Below are positions 24,191 through 24,555 of a DNA stretch of 24,555 nt, one piece after another. How positions within the stretch are numbered: position 1 is the stretch's first letter; each line of letters opens with the position of its first letter. Origin of the DNA: CAUYUA01 sp963575675. Lineage in GTDB: Bacteria; Pseudomonadota; Alphaproteobacteria; Azospirillales; Azospirillaceae. The notes beneath the pieces were generated by a model. That model was given only the letters and a program-made list of their open reading frames with translations. It was not told where the DNA came from and ran no database searches. Both the position numbers and the translations under genes were made by a program. The DNA lies in NCBI GenBank assembly GCA_963575675.1, contig CAUYUA010000237.1, forward strand, positions 1 through 24,555, given 5' to 3'.

Positions 24191-24215
24191 TAATTGGTAA
24201 AAATTGGTAAAAATT
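24184..24215 (+). repeat. 10-bp tandem repeat at the isomerase stop codon
   Basis: The unit AATTGGTAA plus one base repeats at 24184-24190 (partial), 24191-24200, 24201-24210, and AAATTG at 24211-24216 starts the inverted repeat. The first copy supplies the isomerase stop codon TAA. Confidence 0.7.
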
Positions 24216-24320
24216 GAACGAGTCCAAGGACCGCGTTCCCTGTTGCTCGGAATTATAAAAAGGGCTTTCGTCCTTGGCCGGAGCGGTTGAGAACACAGTT
24301 CCTGGACTCGTTCAATTTTT
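24209..24320. terminator. Long inverted repeat between convergent genes, probable bidirectional terminator
   Basis: AAAAATTGAACGAGTCCA (24209-24226) is perfectly inverted at 24303-24320, and the arms continue imperfectly inward (AAGGA/TCC, then CCGCGTTCCC near 24231-24240 against GAGAACACAG near 24289-24298). The outer arms end in runs of A on the left and T on the right, so the transcript from either strand has a U-run after the stem. It lies between the isomerase stop and the stop of the minus-strand gene at 24327. The inner GAACACAGTTCCTGG is related to the hairpins at 8973 and 10015. Confidence 0.6.
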
Positions 24321-24326
24321 CTTCTT

Positions 24327-24555
24327 TCACACAACCTCCTGCACAATTCTCAAGAAGTTTTCCGCAAACCGTCGAGAATCACACAACGCAGACGCCGCAA
24401 AACGCTCTCTCAATGTTTGCCGCGTCTCAATCAATCTCTCCCGATCCTCCGCCCATCGCGCCGCACACGTCACATAATCCTCCACCCGCTCCACCGCCGT
24501 CCCCGCCAATCCCACCGTCGACATAAAACTCAACGAATGACGACCACAAAATCTC
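24327..24555 (-). CDS. SPINDLY/OGT-like glycosyltransferase, C-terminal part (cut by window end)
   Basis: The open frame runs off the right edge and reads RFCGRHSLSFMSTVGLAGTA near the edge, then VEDYVTCAARWAEDRERLIETRQTLRERFAASALCDSRRFAENFLRIVQ. This matches the end of GT41-type glycosyltransferases of bacteria (RxSxSxLxxVGL, DYV..A..LA.D...L..LR..LR......CD..RFA..LE), which are usually preceded by TPR repeats. These enzymes transfer sugars to proteins. The N-terminal TPR and most of the catalytic domain are outside the window. It is convergent with the isomerase, across the long inverted repeat. The call is from the short C-terminal pattern only. Confidence 0.7.
   Translation of the reverse strand, partial: RFCGRHSLSFMSTVGLAGTAVERVEDYVTCAARWAEDRERLIETRQTLRERFAASALCDSRRFAENFLRIVQEVV

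Overview
The window reads as chromosome of an alphaproteobacterium, most likely of Rhodospirillales type. The evidence is the gene block argS / SPOR-domain protein / nagZ / site-2 protease / scpA, an alphaproteobacterial-type CAT-anticodon tRNA, a PGM1-type phosphoglucomutase, a DUF815 ATPase, and TPR or SPINDLY-like glycosyltransferases. Base composition is moderately GC-rich with AT-rich intergenic gaps. I see no rRNA, CRISPR array, prophage or intact insertion sequence.

Layout. 1-494 (-) is the N-terminal part of a DUF815 P-loop ATPase. A 605-bp gap follows, holding an 80-bp MITE-like element. 1100-3763 (+) is a membrane histidine kinase with two PAS domains. After a 483-bp AT-rich gap comes the co-directional cluster 4247-9975 (+): argS, SPOR protein, nagZ, M50 site-2 protease, scpA. 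This cluster combines translation, cell-wall/septum, peptidoglycan-recycling, intramembrane-proteolysis and chromosome-condensation functions. scpB, the usual partner of scpA, is not next to it; a convergent phosphoglucomutase gene (10053-11732, -) lies there instead.

12069-13046 (+) is an N-formylglutamate amidohydrolase family gene whose reading frame runs into a tRNA(CAT) gene (13008-13084). A perfect 16-bp tandem duplication appears to have removed its original stop. Next are a PAS / degenerate GGDEF / EAL protein (probable c-di-GMP phosphodiesterase), a small exported protein, a GT9 (heptosyltransferase-like) glycosyltransferase, a strong terminator, and an 860-residue TPR-glycosyltransferase. 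A NudL-type CoA pyrophosphatase (19108-19755) follows.

19756-21023 is gene-poor: a dispersed repeat copy, a 27-residue membrane microprotein candidate, and a 98-residue unknown protein on the minus strand with a CRP-like site upstream. Then come a membrane-anchored Nudix hydrolase (-), an NCS2 xanthine/uracil permease with a long C-terminal cytosolic extension (-), a divergent 2-hydroxychromene-2-carboxylate isomerase/DsbA-family protein (+), and, convergent at the window end, the C-terminal piece of a SPINDLY/OGT-like glycosyltransferase (-).

The gaps carry several repeat types: a MITE-like element with TAA flanks, a roughly 48-bp dispersed repeat in two copies, a hairpin family with a GAACAyAGTyyC core at gene 3' ends, and short tandem duplications. 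I found no convincing new multi-gene system. The most notable observations are the duplication-driven readthrough into the tRNA, the permease with altered substrate-site residues and a C-terminal domain, and the repeat families.
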